In this document: piece after piece, positions 1-6,912 of the stretch | How the letters are laid out: every line of letters begins with the position of its first letter | How positions within the stretch are numbered: the stretch's first letter is position 1 | Assembly: GCA_015487645.1 (NCBI GenBank) | Contig: WFPH01000040.1 | Span: 1-14,197, forward strand | DNA: 14,197 nucleotides | Origin: Thermosulfurimonas sp. | Lineage (GTDB): Bacteria; Desulfobacterota; Thermodesulfobacteria; Thermodesulfobacteriales; Thermodesulfobacteriaceae | Direction of reading: 5' to 3' | Translations under genes and position numbers: made by a program | Notes under the pieces: generated by a model | Databases searched by the model: none | Told to the model about the DNA's origin: nothing | What the model saw: only the letters and a program-made list of their open reading frames with translations

Positions 1-166
1 GGGTGGCACAGAAAAGGCTCAGACGCAGGTTAAATAAGGTTCGGGAAGACAAGAGGGTCTCCCAAAAGAGCGGTCCCTCAAAAAAATAGAGCAAAGAAAC
101 TATGAGGCTGGCGTAGAAGAGAGCCAGGCAAAGAGCCAGGGCCAAGCTAAATCTTCGGAAACTCAC
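1..166 (-). CDS. modB: ABC transporter permease, N-terminal part (ModB-like), cut by the window edge
   Basis: Reading leftward from a GTG at 166, an open frame of 55 codons runs off the window without a stop. It encodes one hydrophobic segment (about residues 8-30, starting after SFRRF) followed by LFWETLLSSRTLFNLRLSL. That layout is typical of the start of a ModB/CysT-type inner-membrane permease, where the first helix precedes the conserved transmembrane domain. The GTG overlaps the TGA of the upstream binding-protein gene by 4 bases (GTGA). A GGAGGAGGG ribosome-binding site lies 5 bases before it, inside the last codons of that gene. The tight coupling and the partner's identity point to a molybdate/tungstate importer whose ATPase should lie beyond the edge. 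Only the N-terminus is visible, so the substrate rests on the neighbour and the upstream operator. Confidence 0.72.
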   Translation of the reverse strand, partial: MSFRRFSLALALCLALFYASLIVSLLYFFEGPLFWETLLSSRTLFNLRLSLFCAT

Positions 167-1026
167 GGAAGCCCTCCTCCCAGCCACTCCTCGGGCACCT
201 TGTAGGCCCCGCCCACCGGCTTCCTGGCCCCGATCCAGGCGAAGGCCTCCTCTTCACTCATGAAATAATGATACCTGCGAAAGATGGCTTTACCTTCGGA
301 TGAAAGCAGAAACTTTATAAAGGCCTCGGCCAGAGGGCGGTGGCGGGTAAAACGTGAGACCGCTATCGGGAGGTAGCCCACCCTTATGATCTCCTCCGGT
401 TTGAGGGGGATCACTTCCAGTCTTTTGGGATCCCAGTAAGCGAAAACCCGCCAGCCAAGAACGGCATCCACCGCGCCTAGAGAGACCGCCGCCACGGTCT
501 TGGCACAACTTCCGGTATAATTCACCAGATTTCGACGAAAGGCGGCCTTCTCCGCCGGGCTTAAATTCTTTTCCACGATTTCCACCGCATACGCCCCCAC
601 GCACACCCCTTCGGGGTTGGCGATGGCTATACGCAAGCCTGGCCGCAGGAGATCCTTCAAGGAGTGAATACCCTTGGGGTTGCCTTTTCGAACGATGATG
701 GCCGGGACCAAATAGGCCACGATCCTTTCGGTTTCCGGAAGCACCGCCCCTTTCCTCTTGGCCAGCTCCATGTAATCGGAGGAGCCCGGAAAATAAAGGT
801 CTCCCCGTCGGCTAAGGAGCATCTGGGATAGCACATAACCTGACCCTCCGAAAACCAGGTCCACCTTTATTCCGGTTTTACTCTCAAAGGCCTGGGCCAC
901 CTCTTCGGTAGGAGGTCTGGAGGCTGCCCCGGCAAAGATCAGAAGGCTCTTTTCCGCAAAGGCCCCCTGCCCCACCATCCCCCAGAATCCAAGCACCAAC
1001 AACCAGAAACCGAATCGTTTCTGCAT
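163..1026 (-). CDS. modA: Periplasmic substrate-binding protein of a molybdate/tungstate-type ABC transporter (ModA-like)
   Basis: The 287-residue product would capture an oxyanion outside the inner membrane and deliver it to the permease encoded next. It has a clear signal peptide: MQKR, a hydrophobic core to about residue 21, and likely cleavage after AFA at 24. The mature protein starts with the ModA-like phosphate-mimic loop AGAAS (32-36) and a second anion-binding region FGGSG (59-63), followed by the usual type II binding-protein halves. Length is normal for ModA (about 250-290). Two cysteines, C142 and C174, could form a disulfide. The ATG at 1026 is preceded by GAGGAGG nine bases upstream. 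The stop overlaps the permease GTG. A ModE-like palindrome 29 bases upstream of the ATG supports molybdate or tungstate as substrate. A related binding protein (tungstate-specific WtpA/TupA, or sulfate) cannot be excluded by eye. Confidence 0.78.
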   Translation of the reverse strand: MQKRFGFWLLVLGFWGMVGQGAFAEKSLLIFAGAASRPPTEEVAQAFESKTGIKVDLVFGGSGYVLSQMLLSRRGDLYFPGSSDYMELAKRKGAVLPETERIVAYLVPAIIVRKGNPKGIHSLKDLLRPGLRIAIANPEGVCVGAYAVEIVEKNLSPAEKAAFRRNLVNYTGSCAKTVAAVSLGAVDAVLGWRVFAYWDPKRLEVIPLKPEEIIRVGYLPIAVSRFTRHRPLAEAFIKFLLSSEGKAIFRRYHYFMSEEEAFAWIGARKPVGGAYKVPEEWLGGGLP

Positions 1027-1054
1027 GGCACCGGCCTCCTCAAACCTTCCAGAG

Positions 1055-1078
1055 CGTTATATTGCATTATATATAACG
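1055..1078 (-). promoter_or_regulatory. ModE-like operator palindrome in front of the binding-protein gene
   Basis: Perfect inverted half-sites CGTTATAT (1055-1062) and ATATAACG (1071-1078) are separated by 8 bases. This matches, from memory, the architecture and half-site sequence of the operator bound by the molybdate-responsive repressor ModE in front of E. coli modABCD (CGTTATATT...CATAACG, also 24 bases). It sits 29 bases upstream of the modA-like ATG. Inference: a ModE-type regulator with bound molybdate or tungstate represses this operon. No modE gene is in the window. Confidence 0.7.
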
Positions 1079-1096
1079 ACGGCGAAAGAAGGACAA
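1066..1096 (-). promoter_or_regulatory. Candidate promoter for the modA-like operon, -10 inside the operator
   Basis: A perfect TATAAT lies on the minus strand at 1071-1066, inside the palindrome. The best upstream match to a -35 box is TTGTCC (1096-1091), with a long 19-base spacer, so the -35 assignment is weak. A repressor bound to the palindrome would cover the -10 box, a simple occlusion arrangement. Transcription would start around 1055-1060, leaving a leader of about 30 bases that contains the ribosome-binding site. Confidence 0.5.
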
Positions 1097-1111
1097 GGTT
1101 TCCCGGAGGCT

Positions 1112-2584
1112 TCAGGCCCGAGGCTTCAAGTACTCTTTGAGCCAGGCCAGGGCCTCCTCGCGAGTGCGAATGCGACCTTCCACCTGGGCCTCCTCGACGG
1201 CGGCCAGGATCTCCCGAAAGATCGGACCTGGCTTAAGACCGAAAATCTCGATAAGGTCGTGGCCGGTGATCAGACGCTCGCGGGCCACCTTTGAAACGAC
1301 CTCCTGAGCAAACTGGTGAATCTCCCAGAAAAGCTCCACCAGCTTCTTCGAGTGCGTCTCGTCCGAAGCCGGCCCTCTGGCGGCCAGGCAATCGGCCAGG
1401 GCCAGAAGAAAGAGCTCCGGATAGTCCGGGCAATCCCTGATCAGACGCCGTTTGGCCCGGGCGGTGAGTCGGCCCTCAAGCCAAACTTCGAGCAGGAAGA
1501 AGGGCCGCATGTGATGACGGATAAGATTTTGGACCTTCTTGATAAGCGCTCGCTTCCAGCGCAAACGCTCGGCCCAGGCCGCAAACATCTCTGCGCCCAC
1601 CTTCTCGTGCTCGTAAAAAGTGATGCGATCAGCACGCTCGCCGGCCGGAGAAAAAGTCCGAGCCTTTCCGGCATCGTGGAAGAGTCCGGCCAGTTTAAGG
1701 GCCACCCGGATCTCCTGGGAGTCTTTAACTCCCTCAAAGGGGCCTCTCTCCCGGAAATATCTCTCCGGGGAGTTCAGGATCTCTTCCAGTTTCCTCAGGG
1801 TCTCAAGGCCGTGTCCGAGGACATCTAGGTGATGGAAATCCGGCTGGGGGATCCCTCGCCCTTCCTCGAGCTCCGGGAAGATTACCGGAAGGACTCCGTC
1901 GTCCTCCATGAGGACTATGACCTCTCCGGCTCGCTCGGAGGCCAGGATCAGAAAAAGCTCGGACTGCACCCGCTCCGGAGCTACCCCTAGAAGCTCGCGC
2001 GCCTTAAGCTCTTCGACCACTTTCCAGATGATCTTCCGGGTCAGGCCTTCTATGGTGCCGTAGCCCTGAGCCTGAAAACGGTAGGCCCGCAGGATCCGCA
2101 GGGGATCCTCCCGCAGATTATCTTCCGAGATGGCCCGGATGAGCCCCTGGGAGAGATCCGAAAATCCCCCGCAGGGGTCGATAAGAGACCAGGCCGCCGG
2201 GGGCTTCTCCAGGACCTCCCGGAGTGAAACCGCCAGGGCGTTCAGGGTAAAATCCCGGAGCCGCAGGTCTTCCTCAAGGCTGGCCGCCCCGGGTCTCAGA
2301 CCGGAAACATCGATGGCGAACGAGCCACAGGCCACCCGGAAAACCCCAAAGGCCTCATGCAGGGGCACGAGCGTCCAGGAAAGTTCCCGAGAAAGCTCCC
2401 GGGCCACAACCTCCGCAGAAAGGCCGAGGACCAGGAGATCCAGATCCTTAACCTTTCGGCCTGAAAGGATGTCCCTTAGAGCTCCTCCCGTAAGGTAGAC
2501 TTCCTTCTGCTCGGCTAGCTTTCGTAGGGCTTTTTTGAGAAGATCTCGAGATGGCGGGGCTTCTAAATACTCAAAAAGAGACAT
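1112..2584 (-). CDS. CCA-adding enzyme / poly(A) polymerase family nucleotidyltransferase with HD domain
   Basis: This 490-residue protein belongs to the class II tRNA nucleotidyltransferase/poly(A) polymerase family, which adds nucleotides to RNA 3' ends (CCA on tRNA, or A tails). The catalytic head shows LTGGALRD (31-38) with the metal-binding pair D47-x-D49 in KDLDLLV. RDFTLNALA (110-118) and the nucleotide-selecting region EDPLRILRAYRF (159-170) follow. An HD phosphohydrolase-type domain lies at about 298-400 (H303-D304, H326, HH357-358), common in bacterial CCA enzymes with 2',3'-cyclic phosphatase activity. I chose the ATG at 2584. A TTG at 2611 would give nine more residues, but it lies inside the terminator loop and has a badly spaced GGAG. 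No good ribosome-binding site precedes the ATG. Whether it makes full CCA, only CC or A, or poly(A) cannot be decided here. Confidence 0.85.
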   Translation of the reverse strand: MSLFEYLEAPPSRDLLKKALRKLAEQKEVYLTGGALRDILSGRKVKDLDLLVLGLSAEVVARELSRELSWTLVPLHEAFGVFRVACGSFAIDVSGLRPGAASLEEDLRLRDFTLNALAVSLREVLEKPPAAWSLIDPCGGFSDLSQGLIRAISEDNLREDPLRILRAYRFQAQGYGTIEGLTRKIIWKVVEELKARELLGVAPERVQSELFLILASERAGEVIVLMEDDGVLPVIFPELEEGRGIPQPDFHHLDVLGHGLETLRKLEEILNSPERYFRERGPFEGVKDSQEIRVALKLAGLFHDAGKARTFSPAGERADRITFYEHEKVGAEMFAAWAERLRWKRALIKKVQNLIRHHMRPFFLLEVWLEGRLTARAKRRLIRDCPDYPELFLLALADCLAARGPASDETHSKKLVELFWEIHQFAQEVVSKVARERLITGHDLIEIFGLKPGPIFREILAAVEEAQVEGRIRTREEALAWLKEYLKPRA

Positions 2585-2590
2585 ACAAGC

Positions 2591-2623
2591 AAAAGGCCCG
2601 GAGATTTTCAAACTCTCCGGGCC
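2591..2623 (-). terminator. Intrinsic terminator of the ribosomal protein operon
   Basis: On the minus strand, a perfect 10-bp GC-rich stem (GGCCCGGAGA at 2595-2604 on the plus strand pairing with 2614-2623) encloses a 9-base loop. It is followed at once by TTTT and then GCTTGT. It starts 28 bases after the rplQ stop codon. The plus-strand side has no T run, so it works in one direction only. It also occupies the leader of the next gene, whose ATG is only seven bases past the T run. Confidence 0.85.
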
Positions 2624-2651
2624 GGCTGAGATTCCAGTTTCTCAGGGTGCT

Positions 2652-3284
2652 TTACCCGGAGGTCTCTTCGGATTTCTTCTCCTGAGAAGGGGCCTCCTCT
2701 GTGCCCGTCGAGGCTTCCTCCTGACCCGGGGCCTCTTCAGCCGTGGCCGCGGAAGGGGCCTCTCCGGCCTCGGGCGCCGACTCTGCCTCGGGCTCAGTGG
2801 AACCCTCAGGCTTCGCCTCGGCCTCCGTCGGTTTCTCTTCGGCCTTCTCCGACTTCAAGGCATCCTTGATCTCCTTCTCGATGGCCCGCACCCGTTCAGC
2901 CTTCTTTTTGGAACGCTTGTGCTGGAGCTTCTCCTCTACCAGCTCCACAATGGCCATCGTGGCCGCATCCCCACGCCGAGGACCAATTTTCACGATCCGA
3001 GTATATCCTCCGGGACGATCCATGTACTTTTCCCGCAACTCCGTGAAAAGCTTCCTGACTACGGCCTTGTCCCGAATGAAAGCCAGAGCCCGTCGGCGGG
3101 AAGCAAGATCTCCACGCTTGGCCAGGGTGATCATCCGATCAGCCACCCGACGCAGCTCCTTGGCTTTGGCCAGAGTAGTCGTAATCCGTCCGTGGCGCAA
3201 GAGATCTGTAACCTGATTGCGCATGAGCGAAATCCGATGTTCCCACTTGGTCACCAGTCTGCGACTTCTCTTCCGGTGTCTCAT
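2652..3284 (-). CDS. rplQ: 50S ribosomal protein L17 with long acidic C-terminal tail
   Basis: L17 binds domain III of 23S rRNA near the exit-tunnel side of the 50S subunit. Residues 1 to about 118 are a standard L17 (MRHRKRSRRLVTKWEHR start, DLLRHGRITTTLAKAKELR, GGYTRIVKIGPRRGDAATMAIVELV). Usual bacterial length is about 116-130, but this protein has 210 residues. After the core come a basic stretch (about 122-148) and about 60 residues made mostly of E, A, P, S, T and G, predicted to be disordered. No stop or frame break separates the parts. The ATG follows AAGGAG, which also forms the last Lys and Glu codons of rpoA. It is the last gene before the terminator, as is usual for the alpha operon. 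Confidence 0.97.
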   Translation of the reverse strand: MRHRKRSRRLVTKWEHRISLMRNQVTDLLRHGRITTTLAKAKELRRVADRMITLAKRGDLASRRRALAFIRDKAVVRKLFTELREKYMDRPGGYTRIVKIGPRRGDAATMAIVELVEEKLQHKRSKKKAERVRAIEKEIKDALKSEKAEEKPTEAEAKPEGSTEPEAESAPEAGEAPSAATAEEAPGQEEASTGTEEAPSQEKKSEETSG

Positions 3285-3287
3285 GGC

Positions 3288-4295
3288 TTACTCCTTTCCC
3301 CCTTCTTTTTCCTCAGGAGGTTGCCATTCTATAGGCATACCAAAATCAAGCCCCATTTCGTGCAATCGGGCCCGAATCTCTTCCAGGGACTTCCGTCCGA
3401 AGTTTTTAATACGAAGCATCTCGGCCTCGGTACGAGTTACCAGATCACCAATGTACTTGAGACCGGCATTCAAAAGGCAATTGAGGGAACGGGAGGAGAT
3501 CTCCAGAGTCTCAATGGGTCTGTTGAGATATTCCTCAAAACTCACCCGAGATTCTTCTTCCTCCGGACGAGCTTCGACTTCAACCTTCTCCTCGCCAAAG
3601 ATCAGGAGTTGTTCCCTCAGGATACCCGCGGCCCGCCGAAGGGCCTCCTCCGGATCGATGGTGCCGTCGGTCCAGATCTCCAGAACCAGACGATCAAACT
3701 CACTGCTCTTCCCCACCCGGGTTTGTGTGACCGAGAAGTTGGCCCGGGTGATGGGAGAAAAGACCGCATCCACCGGAATGATCCCGATCTGATGCTTCTC
3801 GCGGCTGAAATCCGCAGGAACATATCCCCGCCCCATCTCCACCTGAAGCTCCATGGAGAGCACCCCATCCTTGCCGAGAGTGGCTATGTGATGGTCAGGG
3901 TTGACCACCTCGGCCAGACCATCCGTCTGAATATCTCCCGCCTTAACCTCTCCCTCGCCCTTTTTCTCCAGACGGAAGATATAAGGGCCTTCGCCCTGAA
4001 GGCGGAAGCGGACCCCTTTAAGATTGAGGATGATATCGGTCACATCCTCAATTACCCCCGGGATACTGGTGAACTCGTGGGCCGCGCCCTCGATACGCAC
4101 GGCCGTAATAGCTGCCCCGGGAATAGATGAAAGGAGGATCCGGCGCAGGGCATTGCCTATGGTAATCCCAAAACCCCGCTCAAAGGGTTCAATGATAAAC
4201 TTCCCGTAGTAGGGCGGCCGGGAATCCTTGTGCGTCTTGATCCCCTCGGGCCTGATCAGGCTGACATTCCCTACTTTTTCCCTCAAAGTATTCAT
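3288..4295 (-). CDS. rpoA: DNA-directed RNA polymerase alpha subunit
   Basis: The 335-residue alpha subunit dimerises to nucleate assembly of RNA polymerase and contacts promoter DNA and activators. The N-terminal domain carries the family signature EPFERGFGITIGNALRRIL (36-54) for dimer and beta/beta' contacts. A linker rich in Glu (about 235-250) leads to the C-terminal domain (about 262-320). That domain has ISSRSLNCLLNAG, the position of the DNA-contacting arginine, and the helix-hairpin-helix LRIKNFGRKSLEEI. Length is normal. The ATG at 4295 has GGTGGAG just upstream. It lies 20 bases downstream of rpsD and 3 bases ahead of rplQ, the conserved alpha-operon order. Confidence 0.98.
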   Translation of the reverse strand: MNTLREKVGNVSLIRPEGIKTHKDSRPPYYGKFIIEPFERGFGITIGNALRRILLSSIPGAAITAVRIEGAAHEFTSIPGVIEDVTDIILNLKGVRFRLQGEGPYIFRLEKKGEGEVKAGDIQTDGLAEVVNPDHHIATLGKDGVLSMELQVEMGRGYVPADFSREKHQIGIIPVDAVFSPITRANFSVTQTRVGKSSEFDRLVLEIWTDGTIDPEEALRRAAGILREQLLIFGEEKVEVEARPEEEESRVSFEEYLNRPIETLEISSRSLNCLLNAGLKYIGDLVTRTEAEMLRIKNFGRKSLEEIRARLHEMGLDFGMPIEWQPPEEKEGGKE

Positions 4296-4315
4296 ATCTC
4301 CACCCCGGATCTTTT

Positions 4316-4948
4316 TTAGCGGGAGTAGAACTCCACGATCAGGCTTTCCTGAATCGGCATAGTGATGTCTTCCCTGGTCGGCAGGGCCTTGACCACTCCG
4401 CGGAAGTTATCCGCATCCAGCTCCAGCCACTGAGGCACCCCTCGCCGCACCACCGCCTCCAGGTTCTCTTGAATCTGAGGATTGTTGCGATACTTCTCTT
4501 TCAATTCGATCACCTCTCCGGGATCCACCAGGTAGGAAGGAATATCCACCGTACGGCCGTCCACCTTAAACCACCCGTGAGCCACCATCTGCCGGGCCTG
4601 GGCCCTGGAAGCCGCGAACCCTAAACGGTAGACCACATTGTCCAGACGGCGCTCCAGGAGCTGCAGCAGGTTATGTCCAGCCTGCCCCTTCATCCGGGTG
4701 GCCTTCTCGAAATAGCGCCTGAACTGCTTTTCCGAAACCCCGTACATCCGCTTGACCTTCTGCTTTTCCCGCAGACGGATCCCGTAGTCCGAAAGCTTTA
4801 CCCGAAGCTGGGCCTGACCATGCTGCCCCGGGGGGTAGCTCCGTCGTTCAAAAGCACACTTGTCCGTATAACAGCGCTCTCCTTTCAGGAAGAGCTTCAT
4901 CCCTTCCCGCCGACACAAACGGCATCTGGGTCCGGTGTATCTCGCCAA
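4316..4948 (-). CDS. rpsD: 30S ribosomal protein S4, zinc-binding form, TTG start
   Basis: S4 is a primary 16S rRNA binder that organises the 5' domain of the 30S subunit; in some bacteria it also represses the alpha operon. The 210-residue product has a zinc-knuckle set C9, C12, C26, C31, the metal-binding form of S4 lost in many bacteria. The RNA-binding S4 domain follows at about 99-160 (RRLDNVVYRLGFAASRAQAR, VDPGEVIELK), and the typical ending is IVEFYSR. The start is TTG at 4948, preceded by GGGAGGG with six bases of spacing; no ATG gives a better N-terminus, and MARYTGP is the family start. I saw no S4 translational operator, but I could not fold the leader. Confidence 0.97.
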   Translation of the reverse strand: MARYTGPRCRLCRREGMKLFLKGERCYTDKCAFERRSYPPGQHGQAQLRVKLSDYGIRLREKQKVKRMYGVSEKQFRRYFEKATRMKGQAGHNLLQLLERRLDNVVYRLGFAASRAQARQMVAHGWFKVDGRTVDIPSYLVDPGEVIELKEKYRNNPQIQENLEAVVRRGVPQWLELDADNFRGVVKALPTREDITMPIQESLIVEFYSR

Positions 4949-4970
4949 GGCTATCCCTCCCTAAAGATTT

Positions 4971-5357
4971 TTACACCCGCCGTCTCTTAGGCGGACGACA
5001 ACCGTCGTGAGGAATGGGGGTTACATCCCGAATGAAGGTGATCTTGAGTCCAGCGGCCTGAAGGGCCCGCAGGGCCGCTTCCCGTCCAGGTCCGGGCCCC
5101 TTAATGTATACCCAGACCTTCTTCATCCCCTGTTCCATGGCCTTCTTGGCCGCCGCCTGGGCCGCCAGCTGGGCCGCATAAGGAGTACCCTTACGGGTGC
5201 CCTTAAAACCTTCAGTCCCTCCGCTGGCCCAGGCAATGGTGTTCCCCTGCCGGTCCGTAATAGTCACGATGGTGTTGTTGAAAGTGGCATGGATATGCGC
5301 AATCCCTTCCGGGACGTTCTTTTTGACCCTCTTTTTCCTCCGTCCTTTACGCGCCAT
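4971..5357 (-). CDS. rpsK: 30S ribosomal protein S11
   Basis: S11 lines the platform of the 30S subunit near the E-site mRNA path. The 128-residue protein is full length. It starts with the basic tail MARKGRRKKRVKK, contains GIAHIHATFNNTIVTITD (18-35) and the core GGTEGFKGTRKGTPYAAQ, and ends with the conserved TPIPHDGCRPPKRRRV. The ATG at 5357 follows a GTGAGG element. The gene lies 15 bases after rpsM and 22 bases before rpsD, in the usual rpsM-rpsK-rpsD-rpoA order. Nothing is unusual. Confidence 0.98.
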   Translation of the reverse strand: MARKGRRKKRVKKNVPEGIAHIHATFNNTIVTITDRQGNTIAWASGGTEGFKGTRKGTPYAAQLAAQAAAKKAMEQGMKKVWVYIKGPGPGREAALRALQAAGLKITFIRDVTPIPHDGCRPPKRRRV

Positions 5358-5372
5358 AGGTCCTCACCCCTT

Positions 5373-5747
5373 TTACTTTTTCTTGCGGCCTCTCAAGGAA
5401 GACGGCCGCGGTCCCTTACGCGTCCGGGCATTGGAACGCGTCCGCTGCCCACGCACCGGAAGCCCCATCTTGTGGCGTATCCCCCGATAACAACCGATAT
5501 CCATAAGCCGCCGGATGTTCTGAGCCACCTCGCGCCGCAGATCTCCCTCCACCTTGTACTCTTTCTCAATGATCTGCCGGATCCGTGTGAGCTCCTCCTC
5601 CGTAAGCTCCCGGGTCTTCTTGAACCAGTCCACCCCGGCCTTAGTCAGAATCTTCTGCGCCGAGGTCCGCCCGATCCCGTAAATGTAAGTAAGGGCAATC
5701 TCCACCGGCTTGTTATCCGGTATCTCTACGCCTGCAACCCGTGCCAC
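5373..5747 (-). CDS. rpsM: 30S ribosomal protein S13, GTG start
   Basis: S13 sits in the head of the 30S subunit and contacts the 50S subunit and P-site tRNA. The 124-residue protein shows MARVAGVEIPDNK, the helix-hairpin-helix-like IYGIGRTSAQKIL (23-35), DIGCYRGIRHKMGLPVRGQRT and a very basic tail ending KKK. The start is GTG at 5747, with a strong AGGAGG seven bases upstream. That ribosome-binding site begins in the last base of the rpmJ TAG stop, so the two genes are probably translationally coupled. Length is normal. Confidence 0.98.
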   Translation of the reverse strand: MARVAGVEIPDNKPVEIALTYIYGIGRTSAQKILTKAGVDWFKKTRELTEEELTRIRQIIEKEYKVEGDLRREVAQNIRRLMDIGCYRGIRHKMGLPVRGQRTRSNARTRKGPRPSSLRGRKKK

Positions 5748-5758
5748 CTTTTCACCTC

Positions 5759-5872
5759 CTAACCCTGACGCTGTTTGTGGCGGGGATTTTCACAAATAAC
5801 CCGCACCACACCTTTACGCCTAATAATCCGGCATTTCCGGCAACGCTTTTTGACCGAGGCCGAAACCTTCAT
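5759..5872 (-). CDS. rpmJ: 50S ribosomal protein L36, zinc-binding form
   Basis: L36 is the smallest 50S protein and stabilises 23S rRNA near the L7/L12 stalk base. I translated this 37-residue frame by hand. It begins MKVSASVKKRC and has the zinc ligands C11, C14, C27 and H32 (RCRKC, VICENPRH), then ends KQRQG. The zinc-type protein is normally 37-38 residues, so it is complete. The start ATG shares one base with the infA stop (TGATG). Its stop lies 11 bases before the rpsM GTG. It matches the expected infA-rpmJ-rpsM order. Confidence 0.97.
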   Translation of the reverse strand: MKVSASVKKRCRKCRIIRRKGVVRVICENPRHKQRQG

Positions 5873-6111
5873 CACCTGCCTCCTCTGTCCTTTTTAGAAC
5901 CCCGATAAACGATTCTCCCCCGGGTAAGGTCGTAAGGCGAAAGCTCTACCACCACCTTGTCCCCCGGAAGGATCCGGATGTAGTGCATGCGCATCTTGCC
6001 CGAAACATGCGCCAAAACCTTGTGCCCAGTCTCTAACTCCACCCGAAACATGGCGTTTGGAAGGGCCTCCACCACCGTCCCTTCCACTTGAATGTGATCT
6101 TCTTTAGGCAT
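5872..6111 (-). CDS. infA: Translation initiation factor IF-1
   Basis: IF-1 is a single OB-fold protein that occupies the ribosomal A site during initiation. The 79-residue product aligns along its length: HIQVEGTVVEALPNAMFRVELETGHKVLAHVSGKMR, then YIRILPGDKVVVELSPYDLTRGRIVYR. It is slightly longer than the usual 72 because of a short basic tail (GSKKDRGGR). The ATG at 6111 has a strong GGGGAGGGG just upstream, between it and the map stop. It overlaps rpmJ by one base. Confidence 0.98.
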   Translation of the reverse strand: MPKEDHIQVEGTVVEALPNAMFRVELETGHKVLAHVSGKMRMHYIRILPGDKVVVELSPYDLTRGRIVYRGSKKDRGGR

Positions 6112-6120
6112 ACCCCTCCC

Positions 6121-6912
6121 CTAAACCCTGGAAAGAATTTCCGGCCCCCGGGCCGTGATGGCCACCGAGTGCTCAAAATGGGCCGCCAGGCCCCCGTCTT
6201 CCGTAACCGCCGTCCACTGGTCTTCCAATATCTTCACCTTGGGACTTCCCGTAACCACCATGGGCTCGATGGCCAGCACCATCCCGGCCTGGAGCCGAGG
6301 GCCCTTTCCGGGTTTACCGAAATTGGGCACCTCTGGGGGCTCATGCAAGGCCTGCCCTACTCCATGCCCTACAAAATCTCGAATAACCGCAAAACCAGCC
6401 CCCTCCACATGTCGCTGAATAGTCGCCGAGATATCTCCTACCCGGTTCCCCACCCGGGCCTTCTCAATGCCCAGATAGAGGGCTTCCTCCGTAACCTTCA
6501 TGAGTTTTTCGGCCAACTCCGAAATCTTTCCCACCGCCACGGTCAAGGCCGCATCCCCGATATACCCCTCGTACTCCACTCCAAAATCGTAGCTCACGAT
6601 ATCGCCTTCCTTGAGAACCTTATCCTCCCGAGGCATCCCATGGATGATTTCCTCGTTTATCGAAACACAAAGAGCATAAGGATACCCCCGATACCCCTTA
6701 AAAGCCGGACGCCCGCCGCGCTTGCGACAAAGGGTATCGGCCAGGATCTCCAAGTCCCAGGTAGAGACCCCGGGTTTAGACTCTTCGGCCAGCCGCAAAA
6801 GCACCTCCATAACAATAGCATTGGCCCGCCTGAGAAGATCTATTTCCCAGGGGGCCCTAAGTTTTATCCTTTTAATAGCTGAACTTGCGCTTACCCGCCG
6901 CACTAAAATCAA
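6121..6912 (-). CDS. map: Methionine aminopeptidase, type I
   Basis: Map removes the initiator methionine from nascent cytosolic proteins. All catalytic residues of the family are visible: H91, then metal ligands D109, D120, H183 (GHGVGQALHE), E216 (AIEPM) and E247 (EHSVAIT). Each lies exactly 12 positions beyond its E. coli counterpart, so the catalytic domain is intact and the N-terminus as given is 12 residues longer. The start is uncertain. The TTG at 6912 directly follows the adk TAA and a GTG at 6903 is equally possible; neither has a good ribosome-binding site, and there is no ATG near the expected beginning. Translation probably depends on coupling to adk. It precedes infA by 9 bases. 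Confidence 0.95.
   Translation of the reverse strand: MILVRRVSASSAIKRIKLRAPWEIDLLRRANAIVMEVLLRLAEESKPGVSTWDLEILADTLCRKRGGRPAFKGYRGYPYALCVSINEEIIHGMPREDKVLKEGDIVSYDFGVEYEGYIGDAALTVAVGKISELAEKLMKVTEEALYLGIEKARVGNRVGDISATIQRHVEGAGFAVIRDFVGHGVGQALHEPPEVPNFGKPGKGPRLQAGMVLAIEPMVVTGSPKVKILEDQWTAVTEDGGLAAHFEHSVAITARGPEILSRV

Noticed and set aside
1106..1128. Direct repeat GAGGCTTCA, two copies, at the end of the nucleotidyltransferase gene
   Set aside because: It is only 9 bases and lies over the stop codon. It forms no hairpin with a T run, so I do not call a terminator or a regulatory site. How transcription ends between this gene and the modA-like gene is unclear.
1316..1828. 170-codon plus-strand frame opposite the nucleotidyltransferase gene
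   Set aside because: The minus-strand gene has all catalytic motifs in order. The plus-strand frame has no recognisable motif and no convincing start signal.
2585..2611. Upstream TTG start adding nine residues to the nucleotidyltransferase
   Set aside because: It falls in the terminator loop and second stem arm, has a GGAG only about three bases away, and the added residues do not look like the family N-terminus.
2535..4130. 531-codon open frame on the plus strand
   Set aside because: It lies antisense to rplQ and rpoA, both unmistakable. Its product is low-complexity, with long runs of Leu/Arg/Gly at the start where it mirrors the L17 tail, and shows no recognisable domain. Strong codon bias in GC-rich genes often leaves such stop-free shadows.
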